64,000 bases of DNA from Halobacillus halophilus (GTDB lineage: Bacteria > Bacillota > Bacilli > Bacillales > Halobacillaceae), in NCBI RefSeq assembly GCF_020171985.1, contig NZ_JAIVAL010000001.1, positions 372,001 to 436,000 of the forward strand. Direction: 5' to 3'. Shown here one piece after another: positions 9,037 to 17,892 of the stretch. Below the pieces are notes generated by a model. That model was not told the origin of the DNA and ran no database searches. It saw only the letters and a list, made by a program, of their open reading frames with translations. The position numbers were made by a program, and so were the translations under genes. How positions within the stretch are numbered: the first letter of the stretch is position 1; every line of letters starts with the position of its first letter.

Positions 9037-9840
9037 TTAACCTTCTTCCGCAATCTGTCTCTGATTGAATTGATGATGAATAGCAGAATGGACATAAGTT
9101 TTTAGCCAGTTAAAATGAATCGGCAGCTGAGAGACTGTTGTTTCAAGCCGATGCACGTGGCTCTGGAGCATTTGCTCAATGTTTACGATTACTTGCCCAC
9201 TATTCCCTAAAATCCCCGGCCGCTTAATTAGTACATCGATGAGTGGAGAAAATTTACCTTCCTGATAACTTTTCTTCTCTTCAAGAAGTTTCTTTGCCAG
9301 AAGCCATTCTCCTGCCATATCGTTAATTGTTGTCCTTTGGACATAAGAAGCCACTCTTTGAATAAGTAACGATTCTATTTTCTTTAGACCGTTTAGAAAT
9401 TCTTGAAAAGACTCTACATCTTTATAGTATAGCTCCATTTTTAATTCGTTAATTTCTTTTATAGCACCTGCAAGCGTTTGAATCATGGGTATATCCTCAA
9501 GTTGAGACAATAAATAGTAATAGAGTCCACTGTAATAGTCCCCTGCTAAAACAGTTAACTGTCGGTTTCTGATGGTTTCCTGGTCATCTTCATCTTCTGT
9601 AAGGGTTACAAGGTCATGGGTGTCCAAAGCTATTTGAACCAGCATAGTCGTAATAATATACTGTTCCTTTTTTACAGAAGACAGACTGGTATGATCCATG
9701 ATCGAAGATAAAATCACGAGCTTATCCTCATCCACAGCAGGTTCCGGTATAAAACGCGCCAAAAAAGGATGGCGAACTTTCGATTCAATTTTCTGTTTCA
9801 ATTGTTTGATGTAATGATCTGAGGAATTCAACTTGATCAC
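9037..9840 (-). CDS. hepS: heptaprenyl diphosphate synthase component I
   Basis: Small regulatory subunit of heptaprenyl diphosphate synthase. This family diverges quickly and has no aspartate-rich catalytic motif. Support comes from its all-helical character, the [15 protein letters not shown] segment around residues 95-110 that is typical of HepS, and its position between mtrB and menG. At 267 residues it is slightly longer than the B. subtilis protein. It needs HepT for activity. Confidence 0.9.
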   Translation of the reverse strand: MIKLNSSDHYIKQLKQKIESKVRHPFLARFIPEPAVDEDKLVILSSIMDHTSLSSVKKEQYIITTMLVQIALDTHDLVTLTEDEDDQETIRNRQLTVLAGDYYSGLYYYLLSQLEDIPMIQTLAGAIKEINELKMELYYKDVESFQEFLNGLKKIESLLIQRVASYVQRTTINDMAGEWLLAKKLLEEKKSYQEGKFSPLIDVLIKRPGILGNSGQVIVNIEQMLQSHVHRLETTVSQLPIHFNWLKTYVHSAIHHQFNQRQIAEEG

Positions 9841-9934
9841 CTGGTCCCTTCGTGAACACTAATAAACCATACCCATTATAGCACAATTCACTTTCAAACG
9901 CTTTTTATGTAGCTTCTCTATACGTAATGAGAGC

Positions 9935-10162
9935 CTATTCGTCCCCTTCATTTGTCATTTCACCATGGCTCGTCTGAATGATTGCTTTGCCACGAACTTT
10001 AACGGCAGAAGTATGTTCTGTAAATTGAGCAATCATTACTTCACCCTGATCAAGTTTTTCAGAATGATGGAATCTTGTATCTGTACCTCGCGTTAATCCT
10101 ATAACATTCACACCGTCTTCTAAAGCTTTAATAACAAAAAAATCATTATTAGAAGTTGTCAT
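9935..10162 (-). CDS. mtrB: tryptophan RNA-binding attenuation protein (TRAP)
   Basis: TRAP forms an 11-subunit ring that binds tryptophan and then wraps RNA carrying repeated GAG/UAG triplets, attenuating transcription or translation of trp genes. The 75-residue sequence keeps the family core: [19 protein letters not shown], then [10 protein letters not shown] and [13 protein letters not shown], including the lysine and arginine residues of the RNA-contact KKR motif. The start has AAAGGAG ten bases upstream. The usual partner mtrA (folE) is absent from the 144-base gap to hbs, and no trp genes follow aroH in this window. Confidence 0.95.
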   Translation of the reverse strand: MTTSNNDFFVIKALEDGVNVIGLTRGTDTRFHHSEKLDQGEVMIAQFTEHTSAVKVRGKAIIQTSHGEMTNEGDE

Positions 10163-10258
10163 TTACTACAATCTCCTTTCTTTAATTACTACTATCTCTT
10201 AGAAGTATTTTGATGTCAAAACATTCAAATCCTTTATAACAGAGAGTTCGTTAATAAG

Positions 10259-10286
10259 AAAAAAAGGGTGCACAATGCACCCTTTT
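10259..10286 (-). terminator. intrinsic terminator after hbs
   Basis: An 11-base-pair perfect stem (10262-10272 with 10276-10286) with a 3-base loop is followed by U residues on the minus strand, 20 bases past the hbs stop codon. It separates hbs from mtrB. Confidence 0.9.
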
Positions 10287-10306
10287 CCAAAGCCCTATGT
10301 AGCTTT

Positions 10307-10579
10307 TTATTTTACCGCGTCTTTAAGGGCTTTTCCTGGTTTGAAAGCAGGAACTTTGCTAGCAGAGATTTCGATCTCTTCACCAGTTTGTGGATTACGA
10401 CCTTTACGTGCCGCACGCTCACGAACCTCAAAGTTACCGAATCCAATAAGCTGAACTTTCTCACCATCTTTTAGTGAATCCATGATAGATTCGAATACAG
10501 AGTCGACAGCTTGTGTAGCATCTTTCTTAGAAAGATCTGTTTTTTCAGATACAGCGTTGATTAGATCTGTTTTGTTCAT
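10307..10579 (-). CDS. hbs: DNA-binding protein HU
   Basis: The histone-like HU protein bends and compacts [23 protein letters not shown] starts the helical part, and the beta-arm signature [21 protein letters not shown] is present around residues 46-66. The family length is 90-92 residues and this one has 90. I chose the ATG at 10579, which has AGGAGGTG eight bases before it; the GTG three codons upstream lies inside that site. It is monocistronic, with a sigma-A-like promoter upstream and a strong terminator after it. Confidence 0.96.
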   Translation of the reverse strand: MNKTDLINAVSEKTDLSKKDATQAVDSVFESIMDSLKDGEKVQLIGFGNFEVRERAARKGRNPQTGEEIEISASKVPAFKPGKALKDAVK

Positions 10580-10910
10580 GACATTCACCTCCTCTCAAGA
10601 GGGTTAATCTCATTCAAGTGGAAAGAACCACTATAAATGTTGATGTAGCGGTCATCAAATGATGACAAGCCTTATACTAAACGAGTTTCCAACGAAATTC
10701 AATAGAGAATCCTTTAACAATCGCGTTACAAAGCGATTTATAGGAGTGAATTCCGCTTCAGTTCAAGAGTAGCTTACCATAAACACCTCGCGGGTGCAAG
10801 AAGCCTCAAACCCTGACACGAAGGGGTTTTGCTCAACTTTAAACCTTCCATACGAGTTATTACGACACTGGACCGGGAAATCCCTTTATTATCTAAAAAA
10901 AATTGCACAA
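10580..10910 (-). promoter_or_regulatory. hbs promoter and structured leader (331 bases without a gene)
   Basis: A sigma-A-like promoter fits well: TTGAAT at 10697-10702, a 17-base spacer, and TAGTAT at 10674-10679. The predicted transcript start near 10667 is followed at once by a stem (GTCATCA with TGATGAC, 10651-10666). The leader also holds an AGTGG/CCACT hairpin and, next to the ribosome site, a CCTCT/AGAGG stem that partly covers AGGAGGTG. Between 10703 and 10910 I see only short weak hairpins near 10785-10835 and no coding signal. Confidence 0.6.
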
Positions 10911-10940
10911 AAAAATTAAAACGGCCCACTGGGAGCCGTT
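10911..10940 (-). terminator. intrinsic terminator of spoIVA
   Basis: The stem AACGGC with GCCGTT (10920-10940), with further inner pairs, is followed by a U-rich tract on the minus strand. It overlaps the spoIVA stop codon by two bases, a compact arrangement. Confidence 0.8.
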
Positions 10941-12417
10941 ATAGGATGATGGCTATCATGCCGCCGGAGCCTTCATTGATTATTCTCCCCAGCGTTTCTT
11001 GCAATTTATATCTTGCATTTTCTGGCATTAAAGCAAGCTTAGCCTGTATACCTTCACGTACAATTGAGCTTAATGAACGTCCGAATATATCTGAATTCCA
11101 AATAGACAATGGGTCCTCTTCAAAATCCTGCATCAAATATCTTACAAGCTCCTCGCTCTGTTTCTCTGTACCTATAATTGGCGAGAACTCAGACTGTACA
11201 TCTACTTTGACCATATGAATAGAAGGGGCCACTGCTTTTAACCTAACCCCGAATCTTGAACCCTGGCGTATTATTTCAGGTTCTTCCAAAGACATGTCCT
11301 CTAAAGATGGAGCTGCTATGCCATATCCGGTTTGTTTCACCATCTGCAGAGCATCTGCTACTTGGTCGTACTCTCTTTTAGCGATGGCGAAATCCTGCAT
11401 AATTTCCAGAAGATGATCTTTGCCCCGAATTTCCTCGCCAACAATCTCTTTCAGTACATGGTCATAAAGATGTTCAGGAGCCTGCAGATCAATTTCTGCC
11501 ACCCCTTCTCCAAGATCCATTCCAGAAATATGGGCACCGGTAATATATTCATAGTGATCAAAGTTTCCAATGACAGTATCTACGTCCCGAAGTCGCTTAA
11601 TGTCCTTGACTGTGTCTTCAATTGCATTCTGCAAATTGTTCCTTAACCAGTGCCTAGAATCAAGCACCATTACCCAGCTTGGCAGGTTTACATTGACCTC
11701 AAGAACAGGAAACTCAAACAATGCCTCTCTAAGCACACTTTGTACATCTTGCTCTCTCATACTTTCGACCGACAGGGCCAGAACTGGGATATCATATTTT
11801 TCTGAAAGTTCTCTTCTCAACCTCTCTGTACTATCGGCATGAGGTTGAGCTGAATTAACAATCATGATAAACGGCTTACCAACTTCTCTCAACTCTTCAA
11901 CTACTTTTTCTTCAGCTTCTACATAATCGGCACGTGCAATTTCTCCAATCGTCCCATCAGTCGTTACTACAATTCCAATGGTTGAATGCTCCTGAATAAC
12001 TTTTTGAGTACCGATCTCCGCTGCTTCTTGAAAAGGAATGGCTTCTTCATACCATGGTGTATGAATCATACGCGGCCCATGTTCGTCCTCATAGCCCACA
12101 GCGCCTTTAACGGCATAGCCGACGCAGTCAACCATACGGACACGGATATCCAGATGATCATCAATGTTAATCGTTGCTGCATGGTTAGGAACAAATTTTG
12201 GTTCTGTTGTCATGATGGTTTTTCCTGCAGCACTTTGGGGAAGCTCATCTAACGCACGTTCCCTTTCAGACTCTTCTTCCATGTTTGGCAAGACTACTAA
12301 TTCCATAAACTTCTTTATAAATGTGGATTTACCAGTCCTTACAGCCCCCACTACTCCGAGATAAATATCACCATTTGTCCGTTTGGAAATATCATTAAAG
12401 ATATCTACCTTTTCCAA
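10939..12417 (-). CDS. spoIVA: stage IV sporulation protein A, coat basement-layer ATPase
   Basis: SpoIVA polymerises on the outer forespore surface with ATP hydrolysis and anchors the spore coat. The Walker A motif GAVRTGKST is near residue 23. The N-terminal TRAFAC-type P-loop ATPase domain is followed by the middle and C-terminal domains needed for assembly. The protein ends with GSGGMIAIIL. I chose the TTG start at 12417, which has GGAGGGG five bases upstream and gives 492 residues, the length of the B. subtilis protein. The longer in-frame ATG at 12450 would place that ribosome site inside the gene. It is expected to be under SigE control in the mother cell, as in the family. Confidence 0.97.
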   Translation of the reverse strand: MEKVDIFNDISKRTNGDIYLGVVGAVRTGKSTFIKKFMELVVLPNMEEESERERALDELPQSAAGKTIMTTEPKFVPNHAATINIDDHLDIRVRMVDCVGYAVKGAVGYEDEHGPRMIHTPWYEEAIPFQEAAEIGTQKVIQEHSTIGIVVTTDGTIGEIARADYVEAEEKVVEELREVGKPFIMIVNSAQPHADSTERLRRELSEKYDIPVLALSVESMREQDVQSVLREALFEFPVLEVNVNLPSWVMVLDSRHWLRNNLQNAIEDTVKDIKRLRDVDTVIGNFDHYEYITGAHISGMDLGEGVAEIDLQAPEHLYDHVLKEIVGEEIRGKDHLLEIMQDFAIAKREYDQVADALQMVKQTGYGIAAPSLEDMSLEEPEIIRQGSRFGVRLKAVAPSIHMVKVDVQSEFSPIIGTEKQSEELVRYLMQDFEEDPLSIWNSDIFGRSLSSIVREGIQAKLALMPENARYKLQETLGRIINEGSGGMIAIIL

Positions 12418-12625
12418 AGGATCCCCTCCCAAATAAAATTTCACCATCATACAAGCCTAGACAATCTAATTCTATGACATCATCTAAGTGAAATATGCCA
12501 GAATTTAATAACTTCATATTATAATTAATTGAACCTTGTTACCGGAAAAGGTTTTGAACTAGCTCTTTAAAGCTTATGAAGACGAGGAAAAGATCATTCT
12601 ATATCCTTCCGAGCATCTTCAGCAG

Positions 12626-12662
12626 AAAAAAGAACCGTTCCCTAACCGGGAACGGCTCCTTT
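12626..12662 (-). terminator. intrinsic terminator after yphF
   Basis: A stem of about 11 base pairs (12632-12642 with 12648-12658) is followed by a run of U on the minus strand. It begins at the yphF stop codon. Confidence 0.85.
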
Positions 12663-13390
12663 TAAGATGACTGATATTCACTCATAAAGATGGGTTCTCC
12701 ATCACGTATGGTGTAGGGTTCTGAATAACCTGGTACAAACGGGGCATGATCCGTAAGTAAATAGCGGATATCTTCACCAGATTCATAGGAATGATCCTTG
12801 TTTTTAAGATATTCATATAAATCTTTTCGATAATCTATAAACAGTTTTCCTTCTGAATTTAAATAAACGGGCAGCATTTGCTGAGAATAAGGACTATCAA
12901 TCATAGGTGGTTCATCTAGACCTATTTTTTCATAATCAAGGGCGTAGACACCTTTAGCAATTTGATCTCCAAACGGTGGATAACGATTATTGTCCCTGAA
13001 GAATTTTACTTTTACCTGTAACGAACGAAGGGTTTCAGTCGTTCTTAAATCAAGAACTTTTACTGTAGGGTTTTCCTCTGGATAGATAATAACATATTGA
13101 TAATATCCCCCGTTCTCAAAGGCTGTACCAGGAAGTTCGCCAATTAGATTTTGCTGCTTTAACTTCTCAAAATCCAGCTGATATTTCTGAAAAATAGGTG
13201 TATCCTGAGGTTTAGTTTTTATGGGTAACAAACCGTTTGTATTTTCCTGATAGGTTTCTACAGCGTTTTGGATAGACTCTAACTGTACCTGATTAGGTAC
13301 CTGGTTTTTTTGCAGCTGGTTACTTGGATAAAGACAGCCCGTCAATATTAAAAGAAGGAATGGAACAGTCCATAGTTTTAGCATTTTCAT
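12662..13390 (-). CDS. yphF: YphF-like lipoprotein of unknown function
   Basis: A predicted membrane-anchored lipoprotein: a short basic start, a hydrophobic stretch and the lipobox LTGC with the modified cysteine at residue 19. The mature part, of about 224 residues, has no motif I can name. It includes a TTETLRSLQVKVKFFRDNNRYPPFGDQ region like that of B. subtilis YphF, whose position between yphE and spoIVA matches. The ATG at 13390 has GGAGGG six bases before it. The function is unknown. Its position just upstream of spoIVA suggests, but does not show, a link with sporulation. Confidence 0.8.
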   Translation of the reverse strand: MKMLKLWTVPFLLLILTGCLYPSNQLQKNQVPNQVQLESIQNAVETYQENTNGLLPIKTKPQDTPIFQKYQLDFEKLKQQNLIGELPGTAFENGGYYQYVIIYPEENPTVKVLDLRTTETLRSLQVKVKFFRDNNRYPPFGDQIAKGVYALDYEKIGLDEPPMIDSPYSQQMLPVYLNSEGKLFIDYRKDLYEYLKNKDHSYESGEDIRYLLTDHAPFVPGYSEPYTIRDGEPIFMSEYQSS

Positions 13391-13408
13391 GTTGAGCCCT
13401 CCATTTCC

Positions 13409-13606
13409 TTAAGCTGTCGGTCCACTAAATACGATGTAAAATATAATTAGACCTCCCAGAATCATAAACACATAGGCTAAAAAGGCTACAATTCCAGAAA
13501 GCACGCCTTTTAATTTATGCCTGCTTAATAAAATCAATCCAATTGCCAGAAACAAGAATAAAATCCCAGCAAAGGAGATGTACATATTGAGCATTGATTC
13601 AGACAT
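13409..13606 (-). CDS. yphE: YphE-like small membrane protein (DUF2768 type)
   Basis: A 65-residue protein with two predicted membrane helices (about residues 8-28 and 36-60) joined by a short basic loop, RHKLKG. Its size and its place just upstream of yphF match B. subtilis YphE, which belongs to a family of unknown function found in endospore formers. It lies 18 bases before yphF and is probably cotranscribed with it. Confidence 0.8.
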   Translation of the reverse strand: MSESMLNMYISFAGILFLFLAIGLILLSRHKLKGVLSGIVAFLAYVFMILGGLIIFYIVFSGPTA

Positions 13607-13751
13607 TATTTTCCCCCTTTGTACACAAATCGCTTTTGATATTATACCACACGCTTACCATTAAGCGGAAACACCTTCCTATTCCGATCACAAGAAACTA
13701 CAGCAACCAAGATCTTATGTAAGGTTTATTTAAATTCTTTATTATCAAAAG

Positions 13752-13782
13752 AAAAATAACCGGAGCAGCTTTGCTCCGGTTT
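13752..13782 (-). terminator. intrinsic terminator after spoVIF
   Basis: A perfect 10-base-pair stem (13758-13767 with 13772-13781) is followed by U-rich sequence on the minus strand, about 100 bases past the spoVIF stop codon. Confidence 0.8.
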
Positions 13783-13880
13783 GACTAAATAATTCCCTAT
13801 CCAGCTCATGTGTAATAATTGCTGCGTGTTATCATATGCATTTTTTCGAAGGGTCGCCTCCTCAGACGCCCACTCGTTAA

Positions 13881-14141
13881 CTATCCTTTTAAAAACTTAC
13901 CTAAAGTATTCATATCCAAAGGCATATTCTGCTTCGTAATCGCTTCAACAATTTTATCTTCTTTTTGCTTAGAAACCGGTTTATTCGCTATTTTTGACAA
14001 TTGACGCACTAAACGCCGCACCGTTTTCTCATCTTTAAAATCAGCATTTTGAACAGAATTTGCCACGTTAAAAACATCTTCAGCGTCGATATTAGCTTTC
14101 TTCTTCAAATGATCAAAGATATTCTTTTGAAAATCACTCAT
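13881..14141 (-). CDS. spoVIF: stage VI sporulation protein F family
   Basis: A small, charged, largely helical protein of 86 residues. It starts with MSDFQKNIFDHLKKKANI, contains the repeated basic and acidic heptads of the SpoVIF/YjcC family and ends in NTLGKFLKG. In B. subtilis this family helps assemble late GerE-dependent coat proteins. I chose the ATG at 14141 because GAGGAGG lies 8-9 bases upstream; the open frame continues further but has no ribosome site. In B. subtilis the gene is elsewhere in the chromosome; here it lies between gpsA and yphE, within a sporulation-rich stretch. Confidence 0.85.
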   Translation of the reverse strand: MSDFQKNIFDHLKKKANIDAEDVFNVANSVQNADFKDEKTVRRLVRQLSKIANKPVSKQKEDKIVEAITKQNMPLDMNTLGKFLKG

Positions 14142-14202
14142 AAACAATTGACCTCCTCGTGCGTTAGGTTCTGGATAGTATATGCACGAGGTTCTATATG
14201 TG

Positions 14203-15243
14203 TCAGTCATTCATTTGTTCATCAAGAATATTTGTAAGGTCCTCCATTTCATGACGGCGAATCCTGGTCATCAACTGGTCCACCACGTCTCTTGCATGGG
14301 CTTTTTCAAATAAAATTCGATAAATTCCAGAAGTTATTGGCATCTCTACAGCCTGAGTCTGAGAAAGCTGGTAAGCCGCTTTCGTTGTGCGGACTCCTTC
14401 CACCACCATTCCCATCTCATTAAGTACCTCATCCAAATCGTTCCCCTGACCTAATTTGTACCCGGCACGCCAATTACGGCTGTGAGAACTAGTACAAGTA
14501 ACAATTAAATCACCAACACCTGTAAGACCGGAAAAAGTAAGGGGATTAGCTCCCATAGATGTGCCTAAACGCGCAATTTCAGCCAACCCTCTTGTAATTA
14601 AAGCAGCTTTGGCGTTGTCACCATAACCTAAGCCGTCTGATATTCCAGCCCCCAAAGCTATAATGTTTTTCAAGGCGCCGCCCAGCTCCACACCAACGAG
14701 GTCAGGAGAAGTGTAAACACGGAACTGGCGATTCATGAAAAGGTCCTGTACCTTTTCTGCTACCTCTAGCTTCTTAGAGGAGATCGTAACCGTTGTCGGC
14801 TGCCGCAAGCTTACTTCTTCTGCATGACTAGGTCCTGATAATACCACAATATCTTCATATAACTCCTCAGGGATCTCTTCATGGATGACTTCTGACACTC
14901 TTTTGAACGTTTCAGGTTCAATCCCCTTCGAAGCATGTGTGATGGTTACTCTATGATCAATGAGCTCTCTAAGGCTCTGACATACCTCACGCATAGCTTT
15001 CGTAGGTACAACAAGCAGGATGTGGTCAGCCCCACTCACGACCCTATCCAACTGACTATCAGCGACTATCTGTTCAGGTATGGTAACACCCTTTAAATAT
15101 TTCTCATTTGCACGTGTTTCGTTTATTTCATCTGCATGCTCTTTACGGTGAGCCCAAAGAGCTACTTCATGACCATTATCAGCAAGGACAATGGCAAGAG
15201 CTGTCCCCCAGCTGCCCGCCCCTAAAACGGCTACTTTTTCCAT
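14203..15243 (-). CDS. gpsA: glycerol-3-phosphate dehydrogenase [NAD(P)+]
   Basis: Reduces dihydroxyacetone phosphate to sn-glycerol-3-phosphate for phospholipid synthesis. The N-terminal dinucleotide motif VLGAGSWGTALA is near residue 6. The catalytic lysine lies in the LGGALKNIIALGAG motif near residue 190, and the GLTGVGDLIVTCTS signature near 250 is intact. The length of 346 residues is normal. It follows der by 27 bases, the same order as in B. subtilis. Confidence 0.97.
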   Translation of the reverse strand: MEKVAVLGAGSWGTALAIVLADNGHEVALWAHRKEHADEINETRANEKYLKGVTIPEQIVADSQLDRVVSGADHILLVVPTKAMREVCQSLRELIDHRVTITHASKGIEPETFKRVSEVIHEEIPEELYEDIVVLSGPSHAEEVSLRQPTTVTISSKKLEVAEKVQDLFMNRQFRVYTSPDLVGVELGGALKNIIALGAGISDGLGYGDNAKAALITRGLAEIARLGTSMGANPLTFSGLTGVGDLIVTCTSSHSRNWRAGYKLGQGNDLDEVLNEMGMVVEGVRTTKAAYQLSQTQAVEMPITSGIYRILFEKAHARDVVDQLMTRIRRHEMEDLTNILDEQMND

Positions 15244-15270
15244 GATACCTGCTCCCTTCTTGAATTTCCC

Positions 15271-16581
15271 TTAACTTCGTTTTCTAGCGAAGATTTTAAT
15301 AGGCGTACCTTCAAAACCGAAAGCTTCGCGAATTCGATTTTCAAGAAAACGCTCATAAGTGAAGTGCATCAGTTCCGGTTCGTTTACAAATACTACAAAG
15401 CTCGGAGGTTTAACAGATACCTGCGTAGCATAAAAGATTTTTAACTTTTGCCCTTTTATGGAAGGGGATGGATTCATAGCCAAAGCATCCATAATCACTT
15501 CGTTTAATATGTTTGTTTGAACGCGTTTGGCATGATTCTCGCTTGCTTCCAGTATTCTTGGAAGTAAGGTATGAACACGCTTTTTTGTTTTAGCTGATAA
15601 GAATACAACAGGAGCATAATCCAAAAAGCGAAAGTTAGATCGAACCTTATCTTCGAACTCTTTCATCGTTTTCTCTTCCACTTCCACAGTATCCCATTTA
15701 TTCACTACAATAATCACAGCTTTACCAGCTTCATGTGCATAGCCGGCAATCTTTTTATCCTGTTCCTGAATACCTGTATCTGCATCAATTAAGGATAAAA
15801 CCACATCGGATCGTTCGATAGCTTTCAGTGCTCTCATTATACTGTATTTTTCAGTAGCCTCGTATATTTTTCCACGTTTCCGCATCCCTGCCGTATCAAT
15901 TATAACGTAATCCCGGTCATCTTTTGAAAACGGTGTGTCTATGGCATCTCTAGTTGTTCCTGCTATATCACTTACAATAACTCGCTCTTGTCCTAACAGA
16001 GTGTTTACTAATGAAGATTTTCCAACATTAGGACGACCAATGACACTAAAACGAATAATATCGTCATCGATTTCTTCTATCATTTTTTCGGGGAAGTGTT
16101 TAACCACTTCATCCAGCATGTCGCCAAGTCCTAGACCATGAGTACCAGATATAGGGTGGGGTTCTCCGAAACCAAGAGAATAAAATTCATAGATGTTTTC
16201 TCTCATTTCTGGATTATCAACTTTATTCACGGCGAGCACGACAGGTTTGTTTGATTTGTAAAGGATCTTCGCCACTTCTTCATCAGCGCCTGTAATTCCA
16301 TCACGGCCGTTAACCATGAAAACAATAACATCCGCTTCATCGATAGCTACCTGAGCCTGCTCTCTCATTTGTACAAGTAAAGGCTCATCACCAAGTTCAA
16401 TTCCCCCTGTGTCAATGACATTAAACCGTTCATTCAACCATTCTCCCTCAGCATAAATACGATCTCTCGTCACTCCAGGTGTGTCTTCTACAATCGAAAT
16501 TCTTTCCCCGACCAGTCTATTAAATATGGTCGATTTCCCCACATTTGGTCGTCCAACAATCGCCATGACAGATTTTCTCAT
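15271..16581 (-). CDS. der: ribosome-assembly GTPase Der (EngA)
   Basis: Essential GTPase with two tandem G domains, needed for maturation of the 50S subunit. Domain 1 has GRPNVGKST near residue 10, DTPGVT, DTGG and NKVD. Domain 2 has GRPNVGKSS near residue 183, DTAGM and NKWD. A C-terminal KH-like domain ends in [20 protein letters not shown]. At 436 residues it matches the B. subtilis length. The start is preceded by a GGAAG ribosome site. It is probably cotranscribed with gpsA. Confidence 0.97.
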   Translation of the reverse strand: MRKSVMAIVGRPNVGKSTIFNRLVGERISIVEDTPGVTRDRIYAEGEWLNERFNVIDTGGIELGDEPLLVQMREQAQVAIDEADVIVFMVNGRDGITGADEEVAKILYKSNKPVVLAVNKVDNPEMRENIYEFYSLGFGEPHPISGTHGLGLGDMLDEVVKHFPEKMIEEIDDDIIRFSVIGRPNVGKSSLVNTLLGQERVIVSDIAGTTRDAIDTPFSKDDRDYVIIDTAGMRKRGKIYEATEKYSIMRALKAIERSDVVLSLIDADTGIQEQDKKIAGYAHEAGKAVIIVVNKWDTVEVEEKTMKEFEDKVRSNFRFLDYAPVVFLSAKTKKRVHTLLPRILEASENHAKRVQTNILNEVIMDALAMNPSPSIKGQKLKIFYATQVSVKPPSFVVFVNEPELMHFTYERFLENRIREAFGFEGTPIKIFARKRS

Positions 16582-16615
16582 GAAAGGATCTTCCTTTCTT
16601 CTTTTCTATTTTTAC

Positions 16616-16804
16616 TTATTCCACGATTTCTTCATCGTTAAAATACAGAGGTAAAAGAATTCTACCTGAGTTTTCTATTTCTCTGTACCACGCAACATAA
16701 AAAATACTGCTCTTCCGCGGATAGCCGATGCGCAGCTTTCCTTCCGCAGAACAGCAGAAATCCTTTAACTCTAATATTTTAGCAGACATTAATAAAATAA
16801 ACAA
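16616..16804 (-). CDS. possible small protein of unknown function
   Basis: An open frame of up to 62 codons lies between the YIEGIA partner gene and der. Possible starts are TTG at 16804 or ATG at 16789 (MSAKILELKDF). The ribosome site is weak for both. The composition looks protein-like, with two adjacent cysteines (CCS) and an aromatic-rich middle (SSIFYVAWYREIE). I do not recognise it. It could be spurious, or a small conserved gene of this sporulation-linked cluster. Confidence 0.3.
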   Translation of the reverse strand: MFILLMSAKILELKDFCCSAEGKLRIGYPRKSSIFYVAWYREIENSGRILLPLYFNDEEIVE

Positions 16805-16821
16805 TTACTGATCCGCTTCCA

Positions 16822-17007
16822 TCAATGCTTTACTATGATGTATAATCGATCACTCAAGGCGTGAGCGATTCCATCAAGGATCGCTTCAAGGTTAGCGGCT
16901 ACAGCTTCCATTTCTTCTTTGGTCTCACAATGAAAAACGGCCGTACTTCCCGTCACTTTTTCTGATTGAGTTGTAATCGCTGCTAGAATCGCTTTTTCCA
17001 TCTTCAT
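16822..17007 (-). CDS. small partner of the YIEGIA membrane protein
   Basis: A 61-residue soluble protein starting MKMEKAILAAIT and ending in DRLYIIVKH, with GGAGGG before the ATG. It resembles the short family that sits next to YIEGIA-domain genes in endospore formers and that has been named as a capping subunit for YIEGIA; this assignment is from memory. It lies 3 bases after the YIEGIA gene, so the two are almost certainly cotranslated and probably interact. Confidence 0.7.
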   Translation of the reverse strand: MKMEKAILAAITTQSEKVTGSTAVFHCETKEEMEAVAANLEAILDGIAHALSDRLYIIVKH

Positions 17008-17010
17008 ATA

Positions 17011-17892
17011 TTAGCCCTCCCGGTTTCTTTTCCTTGACGGCATTTGTATGGCATTTTCCAGTACTGGGACGGAGGAAATGATTTCTTTTGCCCTTACAGG
17101 ATCTTTTTCCTGAGGTAATATAAAAACACCAATTCTCCCATCGTTAAGATCTCGTTTAATTAACGGAACAAGTGCAGGCGTTCCAGAATCTCTAAAAACC
17201 CCAAGAGTGACGGATACATCATGTAAAATGGCCTGCCGCTGGCCAAGGTTGGCTATAGTTGAGCGAACACTAAAAGACTTAGGTGTCAGTATGAATCCCA
17301 TTCCATACTTTAGAATTTCGTCCTGACGCTCAGGAAGTCCTATATTCATGATATAAATGTTATCTACATATAAACCTGCCCCTTTAAAGCTAAGTTCTGA
17401 TAGTTCCACCGTTACAATATCTGAAAGCTTGGAACCGCTCATTAACAGGGAAGAAATTACAAAACACACGAAAGCAGCACCAAGAGCTGCCCAACCGTTT
17501 ATTGCTAAATAGCATAACGTAACAACGAAGGAAGTAAAAATAACGAGGTAATTTCGGCTTTCAAAAGCGACTGCAATCCCTTCAATATAAGTGTTTCCCC
17601 GTGGTACAAGTTCATAGGAATCCATTTCTGTTAACGTATTTCTTTCCATGTTACGAACTTCTCTGAACTGGGAAGCAGCTAATGTTAAAAAGGTAACCGC
17701 TGTAAATTCTTTTTCCATTATAGAGGGAATGGCTATCGTCCCGAGCGCAGCCGCTATAAAACCCAGAGATAAATGAATAATTTTCCCGTGTAAGTAGGTA
17801 GGATATTGACGATAGTCGGTTCGAAGCATAAAGACCCTCAATGCGGTACCAACTGTAATACCAGCAATAATTGGATACGTGTATTCATTCAC
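17011..17892 (-). CDS. yphB: YIEGIA-domain membrane protein (YphB-like)
   Basis: A 293-residue integral membrane protein with about four or five predicted helices in the first 155 residues. The eponymous YIEGIA motif is present near residue 103, in NTYIEGIAVAFESRNYLV. The C-terminal half is soluble, with a SFSVRSTIANLGQRQAIL stretch that may form a domain. B. subtilis YphB has the same place between yphA and gpsA/der. It overlaps yphA by four bases and is followed by its small partner. The biochemical role is not established to my knowledge; the gene's distribution among spore formers suggests a role in sporulation. Confidence 0.75.
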   Translation of the reverse strand: MNEYTYPIIAGITVGTALRVFMLRTDYRQYPTYLHGKIIHLSLGFIAAALGTIAIPSIMEKEFTAVTFLTLAASQFREVRNMERNTLTEMDSYELVPRGNTYIEGIAVAFESRNYLVIFTSFVVTLCYLAINGWAALGAAFVCFVISSLLMSGSKLSDIVTVELSELSFKGAGLYVDNIYIMNIGLPERQDEILKYGMGFILTPKSFSVRSTIANLGQRQAILHDVSVTLGVFRDSGTPALVPLIKRDLNDGRIGVFILPQEKDPVRAKEIISSVPVLENAIQMPSRKRNREG

